Source: Lachnospiraceae bacterium
Lineage (GTDB): Bacteria; Bacillota; Clostridia; Lachnospirales; Lachnospiraceae
Length of the DNA stretch: 59,301 bases
Assembly (NCBI GenBank): GCA_017503735.1
Contig: JAFVSN010000036.1
Span: forward strand, 1-59,301
Reading direction: 5' to 3'
In this document: positions 33,477 through 42,142 of the stretch, piece after piece
Position numbering within the stretch: position 1 is the first letter of the stretch
How the letters are laid out: the number at the start of each line of letters is the position of its first letter
Translations under genes and position numbers: made by a program
Notes under the pieces: model-generated
Databases searched by the model: none
What the model was told of the DNA's origin: nothing
What the model saw: only the letters and a program-made list of their open reading frames with translations

Positions 33477-34403
33477 TTACTTCGTTCCTGCTTCGGACAA
33501 GCCTTCTAACGGCAGCCATTTCTCAATGGAACCGTCGCTGCTGTCGATAATCAGCTTCAACTCCGGAAGAAGCTCTTCCATCGCTTCATAGTACATCCGC
33601 TGCTTTGTAATCAGCGGGAACTTAATATATTCCTCATACAATGCATTGAATCGTGCCGCCTGACCCTTTGCCTCATTGATACGGGCTTCCTTGGCAGCTT
33701 CCGCTTCCTTCACGATTTTATCCGCCTCGGCCTCGGCAGCCGGAAGCTTTTCATTCTTATATTTTTTTGCATTATTTTCCGCAGTTTCCTGTCCCTGCTT
33801 TGCGGTTTCTACCGCCTTAAAAGCCTCCATAACCTCTACGGTCGGCGGCTCCGCGTCCTGAATGGTAATATTTATCAACTGAATACCGATTTCATTGTCA
33901 CTTAGCTCTGTAACAATACGTTCTTTAATCGCCAACTGAATCTCGCTTTTTCCGTTTGTAATAACACTGTCTACCTCATACTGTCCGACAACGGAGCGAA
34001 TACAGGACTGGGCAATGTTCTTTAAAATCTTCACCGGTTCTTCAGAGGCATATAATGCCTTTACCGGGTCAGATACCTGGTACTCTACATAGAAATCCAC
34101 ATTTACAAAGTTATAGTCGGATGTAATCATAAGAGATTCATCCTCTTTCGCCATGTTGGTTGTCTCGTCGTAGCCGATGGCAAAGCCCTTAATGGTCGTA
34201 CCTACCTTTTTCACCTTTTGCACAAACGGAATCTTCATATGAAGTCCCGGTTCACTCACCGTATCCGGCACACCGAAGGTGGTGACCACTGCCTGTTCCT
34301 GTTCTTTAATCGTGTAAAACGAATTAAAGAGAATTACCAGTACTGCGATAACGGCGATTGTAATTCCGACTCCTTTCAGTACCGCTTTTGTTGTTCTGTC
34401 CAT
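33477..34403 (-). CDS. SPFH-domain protein, HflK-like
   Basis: This 308-residue protein has an N-terminal membrane helix (VLKGVGITIAVIAVLVILFN), an SPFH domain (YTIKEQEQAVVTTFGVPDTVSEPGLHMKIPF) and a coiled-coil tail rich in Ala, Glu and Lys. The HflK name follows from gene order and the NIGIQLINITIQDAEPP motif. It should pair with the downstream HflC-like protein around FtsH. The start at 34403 follows AAGGAGGAAATT; the longer frame lacks a ribosome binding site. The Gly/Gln-rich N-terminal stretch of E. coli HflK is missing, as usual in Firmicutes. Confidence 0.85.
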   Translation of the reverse strand: MDRTTKAVLKGVGITIAVIAVLVILFNSFYTIKEQEQAVVTTFGVPDTVSEPGLHMKIPFVQKVKKVGTTIKGFAIGYDETTNMAKEDESLMITSDYNFVNVDFYVEYQVSDPVKALYASEEPVKILKNIAQSCIRSVVGQYEVDSVITNGKSEIQLAIKERIVTELSDNEIGIQLINITIQDAEPPTVEVMEAFKAVETAKQGQETAENNAKKYKNEKLPAAEAEADKIVKEAEAAKEARINEAKGQAARFNALYEEYIKFPLITKQRMYYEAMEELLPELKLIIDSSDGSIEKWLPLEGLSEAGTK

Positions 34404-34518
34404 AATTTCCTCCTTCTGTCTGTGGCTATACGCCACATAGTCTGCCCTAAAATATCCCACACCCCTTATTCTTCCTCCCACCGCTTGTCCTATCCGCCAT
34501 CTGTCCGGTCCCCTAACC

Positions 34519-35172
34519 TCAGTCCATCAGATAGTCGGCCAACTCCTGCGGTGATTCCACAAGCCGGATTGCGCCTGCGGACCTTAACTCCTCTGCATCC
34601 CCAAACCCGTATAATACGCCGATGGTTTTAATCCCCACCGCGGCAGCGCCTTCTACATCATACTTCCGGTCGCCCACCATAATTACTTCCCCTATATCGG
34701 TGATTCCGTTCTGCTCTAAGGCGTAACGGACTACCTGCTCTTTTGTGCTGCGGTCCTTGGCATAATCGTCTGCTCCGCAAAGCATGGTAAAATACTTCGA
34801 AAGCCCGAAATGCTCCATAATGCGCACCGCAAACCGCTCCGGCTTTGAGGTGGCAAGGATAAGCTTTGCCCCTTGTTCCCAAAGAGTCTTTAATGTCTCT
34901 TCCATCCCCGGATATACTTCGTTTTCCGCCCAGCCCATGTCCTGATACCGTTCTCTGTACTTGGCGGTTGCTTCCAATGCCTGTTCCTTTGTGAAATGAT
35001 AAAACTCATCAAAGGATTGAAGTAACGGCGGCCCGATGACCTTACGAAGCTCTGTCCGATCCTCCACATGGATTCCCATATATTCCAAAGCATAGGCAAA
35101 GCTTTTTGTAATTCCCTCCTCCGGGTTTGTCACCGTTCCGTCCAAATCAAATAATATATAACGATACTTCAT
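34519..35172 (-). CDS. HAD-superfamily hydrolase, Gph-like
   Basis: This 217-residue protein has HAD motifs ILFDLDGTVTN (residues 6-16), ILATSKPE, a conserved Lys in the STKEQVVRYAL region and GDRKYDVEGAAAVGIKTIGVLYGFG, the last being typical of phosphoglycolate phosphatase-like members with a helical cap. The substrate is not known. It is separate in sequence from the HAD gene at 6.2-6.9 kb. It lies between the PEGA gene and the hflKC operon on the same strand with 60-115 bp gaps. Confidence 0.86.
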   Translation of the reverse strand: MKYRYILFDLDGTVTNPEEGITKSFAYALEYMGIHVEDRTELRKVIGPPLLQSFDEFYHFTKEQALEATAKYRERYQDMGWAENEVYPGMEETLKTLWEQGAKLILATSKPERFAVRIMEHFGLSKYFTMLCGADDYAKDRSTKEQVVRYALEQNGITDIGEVIMVGDRKYDVEGAAAVGIKTIGVLYGFGDAEELRSAGAIRLVESPQELADYLMD

Positions 35173-35232
35173 GTTCGTTCCTTTCTAACATACCATGTTC
35201 TTCCAATTTCCACAATCCAGACTTCCGACCTA

Positions 35233-36636
35233 TCAGTCCATGGAAAACTTCCAATACACATCCCCTTCAAAGCTTTCCTCGTCAACCGTTACGGTATATT
35301 CTTTCTCTTTTCCGTTTTTCTTTATCGATATGGTATAGGTACCCAGTATTTTTTCAAACTCCACCGGTGCCGTACCGAGACTGATTCCGTCAATGAAAAC
35401 CACTGCTCCCGACGGTTCCAGTAAAAAGGTACGATATTCCTTCTCAAACTCATACCCGCCGGCCTCTCCGATGGGTACAAAACGACGTTCGTCCTCATTT
35501 CCGGAGGATTCTCCATCTTCGCCGCTTCCCGTATCGTCTCCGTCATCGGTTCCTTCTATCGGATCTTCCTCCGGGTCGTCTCCGGTTTCTCCCGTCCCCG
35601 GCTCGTCTGTCACCGTCCGTTCCTGCAAATCTATCCGGAAAGTCTGATAGGGTTTTGCGATGGTAAGATAGGCTTTATAAGGAACGTATCCTCCCAGCTC
35701 CGCTTCGATTTTATGCTCCCCGTATTCCAATACCAAATCCTGTTCGTAATAATCCACCCGTTCGCCATCAATCTTAAGTACCGTGGAAAACGGTGTAATC
35801 TTAAACCTTACTTCCGCCCTCTGTACCGGCGCACCGCCGTATTCGTATAAATCGACTACAATCTGTTCGTTCCGGCCTACTGCAATTTCCGCCACCGCTG
35901 CGTTTTTCTCTCCCACAACGGATACGGTATACTTTCCTTCCCGTACCAGATAAGACGGTTCTCCGGAAAGGGTATGACTCTCATCTCCGAAGGAAACCTT
36001 GGCTCCTTGGAACTCACTGCAATTCACCAGCTTAATGGAACCGTGTCCCTTTACTACCCGGATAGTTAAAATCTCGGAATCTTTTCCGCAAAGTTCCACC
36101 CGGTCCACATCTTTTACTTCCCCCGTTGCAATGACTTCTCCTTCACAATAAGCTACGGTCTCGTCCGTAATCTTGTAATTTGTCCCGTTTACCGTAAGCA
36201 TGGAATCCGCAACAGAAAACTCTTCTACCCCGTGAAGCTCCCAGTGCTCCCCGGACAACTGCATCCGCACCAGACTGTTTTCCCCAGTGTACTCTGTCCG
36301 GACCACATCTCCGAACGCAAGCGACGCCGCATAGGTCAGATTTCCGTACTTACTGCGGATATCCGCTGCCAACCCGTAGGAAAGGGTAACTTCTCCGCCC
36401 TCTTCCAAATCAAACAGCGTAATGGTAGCCGCTTCGGTATCCACCGTCTTTACCATCATTAATTTATTATGCTCTGCCGTTATTTCCTCCACCGGTGCCG
36501 TCCCTGTGGGCTTTATCCCCGGTTTTTTCGTCCCGGCAGGCTCTTCTTTTCCCGAAAAAAGTGTCAGCACCGTCACAACAAGAATCACCAATGCCGACGC
36601 TGCCAACAAAAAAAGAACGCGTTTTTCACTTTTCAT
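35233..36636 (-). CDS. Membrane-anchored PEGA-domain surface protein
   Basis: This 467-residue protein has an N-terminal membrane anchor (VLFLLAASALVILVVTVLTLF) without a lipobox Cys, a middle beta-rich part, then a PEGA-like domain (KIDGERVDYYEQDLVLEYGEHKIEAELGGYVPYKAYL). A Glu/Asp/Gly-rich linker (DDPEEDPIEGTDDGDDTGSGED) leads to a second PEGA-like domain (VVFIDGISLGTAPVEFEKILGTY). PEGA domains are found on cell surface proteins of Firmicutes and archaea; function is not known. The start at 36636 follows GGGAGGAG; a longer frame begins within the leader hairpins. Confidence 0.8.
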   Translation of the reverse strand: MKSEKRVLFLLAASALVILVVTVLTLFSGKEEPAGTKKPGIKPTGTAPVEEITAEHNKLMMVKTVDTEAATITLFDLEEGGEVTLSYGLAADIRSKYGNLTYAASLAFGDVVRTEYTGENSLVRMQLSGEHWELHGVEEFSVADSMLTVNGTNYKITDETVAYCEGEVIATGEVKDVDRVELCGKDSEILTIRVVKGHGSIKLVNCSEFQGAKVSFGDESHTLSGEPSYLVREGKYTVSVVGEKNAAVAEIAVGRNEQIVVDLYEYGGAPVQRAEVRFKITPFSTVLKIDGERVDYYEQDLVLEYGEHKIEAELGGYVPYKAYLTIAKPYQTFRIDLQERTVTDEPGTGETGDDPEEDPIEGTDDGDDTGSGEDGESSGNEDERRFVPIGEAGGYEFEKEYRTFLLEPSGAVVFIDGISLGTAPVEFEKILGTYTISIKKNGKEKEYTVTVDEESFEGDVYWKFSMD

Positions 36637-36778
36637 GTAAACTCCTCCCGGCATTATGCCAATATAGAAACGCTGTCAAGCGTTTCTCGCCGAATTTGCG
36701 CTGCAAAGCAGCAGTTTCCCATGCAAATTCGCGCGATCCGCCGGAGGCGTTCCGGGAAAGCACTGCTTTCCTAGAAAC
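36637..36778 (-). promoter_or_regulatory. Hairpin-rich 5' untranslated region of PEGA gene
   Basis: The leader of about 135 nt contains, in transcript order, GGAAAGC-AGT-GCTTTCC, CCTCCGGCGG, a stem GCGAATTTGC/GCGCAAATTCG enclosing GCTGC-TTT-GCAGC, AGAAACGCT-TGAC-AGCGTTTCT, and GGCAT-AATGCC next to the ribosome binding site. The density of perfect small stems suggests a folded control region or a mobile palindromic repeat. I cannot assign it to a riboswitch class. Confidence 0.5.
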
Positions 36779-36807
36779 ATTATAACGAAAAACGCGCCAT
36801 ATTTCAA
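36779..36807 (-). promoter_or_regulatory. Sigma-A promoter of PEGA gene
   Basis: On the minus strand TTGAAA and TATAAT are separated by 17 bp. An alternative TTGACA/TAATGC pair at 36651-36679 would start inside the ribosome binding site and is less likely. Confidence 0.75.
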
Positions 36808-36819
36808 TTCAATTTTTCT

Positions 36820-36849
36820 AAAACGAATGTCTCCTTGATTTTACATTCG
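36820..36849 (-). terminator. Weak terminator after the CotS-like gene
   Basis: On the minus strand CGAATGT pairs with ACATTCG across a twelve-base loop and is followed by TTTTAG. Confidence 0.45.
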
Positions 36850-36850
36850 A

Positions 36851-37855
36851 TCACTTCACAGTCAAGGAACCCATCAGCTCCGTCAATAATTTCTCCTTTT
36901 CTTTCTCCTGCTCCTTTACCGCCAGAAGCTTTTCCGTGGTTTTCTGAGGTATCCAGGACTTTTTCCCGTTATGATAGCTGTTGGAAATTTTCCAGAATTT
37001 TTCCGGATAAGCCAAAAGAAGATAAAAAACCTGCCATTCCGCAGGGTCTACCTTACGTATGGATTCGTAGGCTGTCAGCAGTTCTTCCGCCAGTCCCCTG
37101 TTCCATCCGGTTTTCTCCATCAGTTTCCGGAAAAACAAATAAAAATCCGCAATCTGTATTCCCAAACATGCCTTATCAAAATTAACCGTTGCAAAATTCC
37201 CGTCCTGTAGTACCAGCAAATTATGGTGAGTATAGGCACCGTGGCAAATCTTTCCCTGCTTAATTGCCTCCGAAAGCGTTTCCCTGCACCCTTTGTTTGT
37301 TGCCTCCGAAAGTGCCGCTTCCGCTTTTTCATAAAATTCCGAAAAGGTGTTGATATAAACCGTTTCAAAATAAGCCTTTTTCTTCTTTTCCCGGATGAAG
37401 GAACGCACCCGGCGCAGTTCCCGGTTTCGTTTCTCAAACAACTCCGGCAGGCTTTTTTGTACCGCTCCCGGCAACTCCTCTGCGGACAACTTTATTCCCG
37501 TCATGGCATTATGTAATCCGGCCAGATGCTTTACTGCCGCCACCGCCTGTTCCGGTTTCCTTATATTGCATTCCTCTCCGAAGTACCAGTCCTTCAGCAA
37601 AAAACCGTCCCCACATTCATCCTTGGTTACATACGCCCCTTCTTTATTTGCCACATAACCGTCTGCCGCAAATCCCTGCTCCTTTAATCGCAAAAGTACT
37701 TCCTGCTCAAACACCGCTCTGGCTTCACTTCCGCTATATGGCATAAGCAGTTTCGGTCCCTGCTCGGTATCAATGCGGAATGCTCCCCGCGTCCTTGCCG
37801 TTCCCGTTACCGCAAGTTCATAGTTTTCAAAAAATTCAAGACTCTTTTCCTCCAC
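36851..37855 (-). CDS. CotS-like spore coat / aminoglycoside-phosphotransferase-fold protein
   Basis: This 334-residue protein matches the CotS family: an N-terminal lobe with YVTKDECGDGFLLKDWYFGEEC, then ICHGAYTHHNLL (catalytic-loop position) and TVNFDKACLGIQIADFYLFFRKLMEK. CotS-type proteins have the aminoglycoside phosphotransferase fold and are tied to the spore coat. In this fold the loop is HGD; here codon 207 is GCC, giving HGA, so the catalytic base is absent while the later Asp of NFDKA is kept. The start is GTG, seven bases after GGAGGAG. Confidence 0.8.
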   Translation of the reverse strand: MEEKSLEFFENYELAVTGTARTRGAFRIDTEQGPKLLMPYSGSEARAVFEQEVLLRLKEQGFAADGYVANKEGAYVTKDECGDGFLLKDWYFGEECNIRKPEQAVAAVKHLAGLHNAMTGIKLSAEELPGAVQKSLPELFEKRNRELRRVRSFIREKKKKAYFETVYINTFSEFYEKAEAALSEATNKGCRETLSEAIKQGKICHGAYTHHNLLVLQDGNFATVNFDKACLGIQIADFYLFFRKLMEKTGWNRGLAEELLTAYESIRKVDPAEWQVFYLLLAYPEKFWKISNSYHNGKKSWIPQKTTEKLLAVKEQEKEKEKLLTELMGSLTVK

Positions 37856-37976
37856 AATATCTCCTCCGATTCCTCATGCCGAACTGTGGGGTTCACAGCT
37901 CAGACAGGTATATTCATTACATACTATGAGGACGGATGACGAATCATGAATCGGAAATTACATTATTTCCAATAAG

Positions 37977-38010
37977 AAAAAAGCCACCTTCGTTTTTAGT
38001 GAAGATAGCT
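37977..38010 (-). terminator. Terminator of cca operon
   Basis: On the minus strand AGCTATCTTC pairs with GAAGGTGGCT through G-U wobbles and is followed by TTTTTT. Confidence 0.8.
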
Positions 38011-38031
38011 CATTCTCATGATATTTTCTTT

Positions 38032-39420
38032 TTAATTCGTTTTATTTGAGGGACTCTTTTGAGTCGCTTCCTTAAGAAGGATCTCTTTTACATTCTTTTC
38101 CGGTTCTTCTATCACAAGCAAAAGCAACCGGTTCAGTTCCTCGCCCAGTTCCTTTCCCGGGGCAAATCCGGCTGCAATCAAATCGCTTCCGTTGATTGCC
38201 AGTTCCTTTAAGGAAGTACATTCCCCTCGGGCCTTAATTTCCGTAAATACCCGCCACACTTCTCTGAGATTTTTCGGTCCTTCCGTGCGATACGGCTCGG
38301 CATGGGCCACCAAATCAGCCCGCCGGAGTTCAAACAGTAACGGAAATAAGTCTCCGCCGATTTTATTCATGGCACGCCGCAACGGACGTTCCTCCGGCAC
38401 AAAGGGATAATCATGCCAGCGCACCAAACGGGATACGGTATCTATAGTGGCGTTATCCGCCTTTAAGCGGCGCAATATTTTTTTCACTGCTTCGGCTCCC
38501 GCCTCCCCGTGACCGTGAAAATGATCCGTTCCGGTTTCATCCGTACCATGACACTCCGGTTTTGCCACATCGTGAAACAAGGCACCGAGCCTCAGATAAC
38601 GAAACTCGTCTGCCAAAAAGCCGTTCTCTCCTCCGAACTCCGACATCCGTTTTGCCAACCGCACCGTATCCAAAGCGTGCAAGCCCACATTGGTATAGTG
38701 GGCGGGATGACGCTGCGGTGTTTCGCACATCCGGTCAAATTCCGGCAATATCACCTCTGTAATATCACATTCATATGCCGTAAGCAGCCGTCCCGGATGC
38801 TCGGACAACAACAGCTTCGTAAGTTCCGCATAAATCCGCTCCGCACTGATTTTCTTTAAAGTGCCTGCCAGCTCCGTTGCCGCAGAAAGGGTTTCCTCCT
38901 CAATGGAAAAATCCAGTTGCGCCGAAAAGCGGAATGCCCGCAAAATGCGCAACGCATCCTCGGAAAAACGCTCCTTTGCCACTCCCACGCACCGGATGAT
39001 TCCCTTCTCCAAATCCTCCGCTCCGGAAAACAAATCCACCAAACCTTCCGTCTCGTTATATGCCATGGCGTTGATCGTAAAATCCCGCCGCCGTAAATCC
39101 TCTGTCAAACTGGCGGTAAAGGAAACCTCCGTAGGATGTCTTCCGTCTTCGTAGGCTCCGTCCACCCGGTATGTCGTTACTTCAAAACCTTCCTTATCCA
39201 GTAACACCGTTACCGTTCCGTGCTGGATTCCGGTATCCACCGTGCGTCGAAACAGGGATTTTACCTGTTTCGGCAGAGCCGATGTGGTAATATCCCAGTC
39301 CTGAGGCTGTTTCCCCAGCATGGCATCCCGCACACAGCCCCCTACCGCATAGGCTTCATATCCGTGCTCCTGCAACGTATTTATAATTTGTTTTACCTGT
39401 TTCGGCAATTCGATTTTCAT
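38032..39420 (-). CDS. cca: CCA tRNA nucleotidyltransferase
   Basis: This 462-residue class II nucleotidyltransferase adds or repairs the CCA end of tRNAs. It has the active-site block GGCVRDAMLGKQPQDWDITT (residues near 27-46), RRRDFTINAMAYN, EDALRILRAFRFSAQLDF and an HD domain (LFHDVAKP). The HD domain and long tail make it resemble the Cca/PcnB type of Clostridia. I start it at ATG 39420, where GAGG lies eight bases upstream; GTG 39429 is in frame but has no ribosome binding site. It begins 10 bp after the ABC fusion gene and is in the same operon. Confidence 0.92.
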   Translation of the reverse strand: MKIELPKQVKQIINTLQEHGYEAYAVGGCVRDAMLGKQPQDWDITTSALPKQVKSLFRRTVDTGIQHGTVTVLLDKEGFEVTTYRVDGAYEDGRHPTEVSFTASLTEDLRRRDFTINAMAYNETEGLVDLFSGAEDLEKGIIRCVGVAKERFSEDALRILRAFRFSAQLDFSIEEETLSAATELAGTLKKISAERIYAELTKLLLSEHPGRLLTAYECDITEVILPEFDRMCETPQRHPAHYTNVGLHALDTVRLAKRMSEFGGENGFLADEFRYLRLGALFHDVAKPECHGTDETGTDHFHGHGEAGAEAVKKILRRLKADNATIDTVSRLVRWHDYPFVPEERPLRRAMNKIGGDLFPLLFELRRADLVAHAEPYRTEGPKNLREVWRVFTEIKARGECTSLKELAINGSDLIAAGFAPGKELGEELNRLLLLVIEEPEKNVKEILLKEATQKSPSNKTN

Positions 39421-39430
39421 GCCCGTCACC

Positions 39431-40975
39431 TCATTTTTTCACATACACTACACGCTCCGCCAACGCCTCGGCTTCCTCCGCATTATGTGTAATCAGTAAT
39501 GCACTCCGTCCCCGCAGATTCTTTTTTACATATGCCGCTACCGCTTGTCTGTTTTTTTCGTCCAGCCCCGTAAACGGCTCATCAAGAACCAATAGCTCTC
39601 CCTTCGACAACATTGCGCGTACAATGGCCACCCGGCGCTTCATTCCGCCCGAAAGAGCCGCTACCGGAATTCCTTCCACATTCGGAAGACCCACTTCTTC
39701 CAAAGCCTTTGCCGCTTCTTTCCGGTTTCCTGTCACCATGGCTATATTGGTTATTCCGTCAAACTCTTTGCACAACCGGTCTTCCTGAAATACCGCTCCC
39801 ACATACTTCGGTCGTTTTACCGTTCCTTCCTCTGCCGGCAAAATCCCCAGAAGAAGCTTCCCCGCCGTACTTTTTCCGCAACCGGATGCCCCCATCAGTG
39901 CCACCGTTTCTCCCGGCGCAAGCCTTAAGGAAAACCGTTCCAATACCGTCTTTTCCTCAAACCGTTTGGTGACTTCGTAAAGCCCGTAGTCTTCCGATAC
40001 GGCAGTTCCTGTCACCGCTTCCTCCTGCTCGTCCGTTCCCTGCTTCTTATCATATAAGCTTTCTGCGCTTTCCTTTTTCTCTGTTGTTTCTTCCCGGAAC
40101 CTCTTCTCTTCCTCTGCCGCCTCCGGAATCTCTGTTGTATTGCTTTCGGAACCGGACAACGCTTCATACTCCGACACTTTTTCTTTTCCCGTCAACATCC
40201 GCTCCATGGCTTTTACCAACAGCATCACCGCTTTTTCAAACACGACACTTACCAGTACAATCACCGCAGTCCATGCAAATAACTCTTCCGTCAACAGATA
40301 CAGCTTTGCCTCATACAGCCGTTCCCCGATGGAATTTGCCGGGAGTCCGATAATCTCTGCCGCAATTCCGGATTTAAAACAAAATCCCAACCCCACGGAG
40401 CACGCGGATACAAAATACGGCAATACCGCCGGAAGATAAATAAACCGAATCCGTTTTCCGAAGGGAATACGAAACACGGTTGCCATCTCCAACAACTCCT
40501 TCTCCGTAGACTCAATTCCCTGCAATACATTGGTATATATCACAGGCAAAACCATAAGAAAGGAAATCAAAACGGATAAATTCCGGGAGGATGACAACCA
40601 AAACAGTGCCAATATGATAAAGGATGCCACCGGCACCGCTTTAATCAAACGTAACACCGGCGTCAGCAATGCGCGAATTACCCCGGAACCGGATGCAATC
40701 ACCGCACAAATGACCCCCGCCAGTACCGCCAGAAAAAAACCGCCGGCAATTTTCCCAAAGGAATGTCCCACTGCCTTCCAAAAATCTGCGGTTTGAATCA
40801 GCGAAAATAAGGTTTTTACCGTCTCAAAGGGAGATGCCACCAATAGGCGCCCTCCCATAAGGCCTCCGCTTTTCCGGTCCAGCACAATCACCAGCAACTG
40901 CCACATCAAAATCCAAAAGCAAATTGCCACACAACCTTTTAGCCTTGTAACCCTGTTTTTCTTGTGTTGTTCCAC
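39431..40975 (-). CDS. ABC transporter, permease and ATPase fused in one chain (SsuCB/TauCB-like)
   Basis: The first 235 residues form a permease of the nitrate/sulfonate/taurine type with about six helices and the coupling loop ELLEMATVFRIPFGKRIRFIYLP. A charged linker (about 245-325) follows, and residues 330-514 are a complete ATPase: Walker A GASGCGKST (362-370), signature LSGGMKRR (441), Walker B LLVLDEP and the switch His497. These are normally two genes. I start it at GTG 40975, because AAAGGAGG lies eight bases before it; the ATG at 40996 has none. The binding protein at 43.3-44.3 kb is the likely partner. Confidence 0.85.
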   Translation of the reverse strand: MEQHKKNRVTRLKGCVAICFWILMWQLLVIVLDRKSGGLMGGRLLVASPFETVKTLFSLIQTADFWKAVGHSFGKIAGGFFLAVLAGVICAVIASGSGVIRALLTPVLRLIKAVPVASFIILALFWLSSSRNLSVLISFLMVLPVIYTNVLQGIESTEKELLEMATVFRIPFGKRIRFIYLPAVLPYFVSACSVGLGFCFKSGIAAEIIGLPANSIGERLYEAKLYLLTEELFAWTAVIVLVSVVFEKAVMLLVKAMERMLTGKEKVSEYEALSGSESNTTEIPEAAEEEKRFREETTEKKESAESLYDKKQGTDEQEEAVTGTAVSEDYGLYEVTKRFEEKTVLERFSLRLAPGETVALMGASGCGKSTAGKLLLGILPAEEGTVKRPKYVGAVFQEDRLCKEFDGITNIAMVTGNRKEAAKALEEVGLPNVEGIPVAALSGGMKRRVAIVRAMLSKGELLVLDEPFTGLDEKNRQAVAAYVKKNLRGRSALLITHNAEEAEALAERVVYVKK

Positions 40976-41013
40976 TGCCGAAGCCTCCTTTCTCATTCGA
41001 TTTTCCCTTTTCT

Positions 41014-41994
41014 CTATTTTTCCTTTTCAAAATGCTGATAATCCTGAATTTTGTTCCAATTCCCACCCCAGGTAAATCCATAGTCCGTAAACAAACGGTA
41101 GCACAAGTCTCCGTTTGTAATCATATGTGTTTCGCCCAGGGAACGATCCGTAAACGCTTCCGCATTCTCCGGATAGTAGTAGATCTCTTCCCCGGAATGA
41201 CCCACATAAGGATTCTGCAACGGATTAATATCGATGGCTCGTCCTAAGGCATGATTTGATAAAGACTTACTATCCGTGACAGTCCGATAACAAAATGCAG
41301 AGGTATTGTTGGCCTGCATGGACGCTTCATCGGTGGTTGCCCCGTCTCCGGTCCAAAAGTCATCCACTAAAAACATACTGTATATTTCATATTCATTCCG
41401 AAACAGCATATGAAAAATATCCCGGAACACTTCCGCCAGTTCCGCGTGTACAATAAGCTCTCCCACCTGAATCTCTTTGTCAAAATTATAGTGAAGCACT
41501 TTTATATAACGCAACTCCTCCAGTTTAATGTGCTTATTCTTTACATAAGATTTTCCGTTAATTCTCCGGTAAACTTCATCCCCTTCCGCTATTTCATAGC
41601 AACGGAAATATTGTTCCGTATTTCCACGGTCCACTTCCTGTTCGGAAAGAATGGTTCCCGCCGGAAGTTCTTCGATATCCGTTCTGTATACCGGTAACGG
41701 AGTCGGGGTCACCGGCACCTCCTCCGTCTTATTTCCTGTCTGGTTTCCTGTCTTACTGTTTTCGTAAGAAATACTTTCTATGGCATCCAATTTCCCTTGC
41801 AGGGCCTCTCCTCCCTGCTTCAGTAACTGTAGCTCTTCCTGTAATTTTTCTGCGGTTGCGTACTCTTCGGAAAGTACAAAAAAAAGTCGCAGGCACCCTG
41901 CCGTTAAAAAAAACAGCAATAAAAGAAGCGCCGGCACTTCCCATTTATGACCGCTTCGCTTTTTGTTTTGTGTTTTTCCCGCATTCTTCGTCAT
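41014..41994 (-). CDS. M15-family D-Ala-D-Ala carboxypeptidase / endolysin-like peptidase
   Basis: This 326-residue protein has an N-terminal membrane anchor (VPALLLLLFFLTAGCLRLFFV), a coiled-coil stretch, a Thr/Pro linker, and a C-terminal M15 peptidase domain with SLSNHALGRAIDINP (zinc ligands His and Asp) and YGFTWGGNWNKIQDYQHFE (final zinc His). M15 enzymes cut D-Ala-D-Ala or L-Ala-D-Glu bonds in peptidoglycan stems. It is presumably outside the membrane. The start at 41994 follows GAGG. It heads an operon with the ABC fusion and cca. Confidence 0.85.
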   Translation of the reverse strand: MTKNAGKTQNKKRSGHKWEVPALLLLLFFLTAGCLRLFFVLSEEYATAEKLQEELQLLKQGGEALQGKLDAIESISYENSKTGNQTGNKTEEVPVTPTPLPVYRTDIEELPAGTILSEQEVDRGNTEQYFRCYEIAEGDEVYRRINGKSYVKNKHIKLEELRYIKVLHYNFDKEIQVGELIVHAELAEVFRDIFHMLFRNEYEIYSMFLVDDFWTGDGATTDEASMQANNTSAFCYRTVTDSKSLSNHALGRAIDINPLQNPYVGHSGEEIYYYPENAEAFTDRSLGETHMITNGDLCYRLFTDYGFTWGGNWNKIQDYQHFEKEK

Positions 41995-42046
41995 ACCCAA
42001 CCTCTTTTCCTTTCTCCCAAACAGCCGTTTTTGCTGTTCTCTTCAC

Positions 42047-42076
42047 AGTATAGCACACTCTCTTCCCCAAAAGCAA
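42047..42076 (-). promoter_or_regulatory. Promoter of the M15 peptidase-ABC-cca operon
   Basis: On the minus strand TTGCTT and TATACT are separated by 18 bp; the -35 box touches the foot of the preceding terminator. A small hairpin AACAGC/GCTGTT lies in the leader. Confidence 0.6.
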
Positions 42077-42104
42077 GAAGGAAGGTCTTGCGACCTTCCT
42101 TCTT
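42075..42104 (-). terminator. Terminator of lipoprotein gene
   Basis: A 13-bp perfect stem AAGAAGGAAGGTC/GACCTTCCTTCTT with a four-base loop is followed by GCTTTTGG on the minus strand. Confidence 0.85.
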
Positions 42105-42142
42105 CCCTCTCTTTGATTCTACAACCTTCCCTATTTCTTCTC

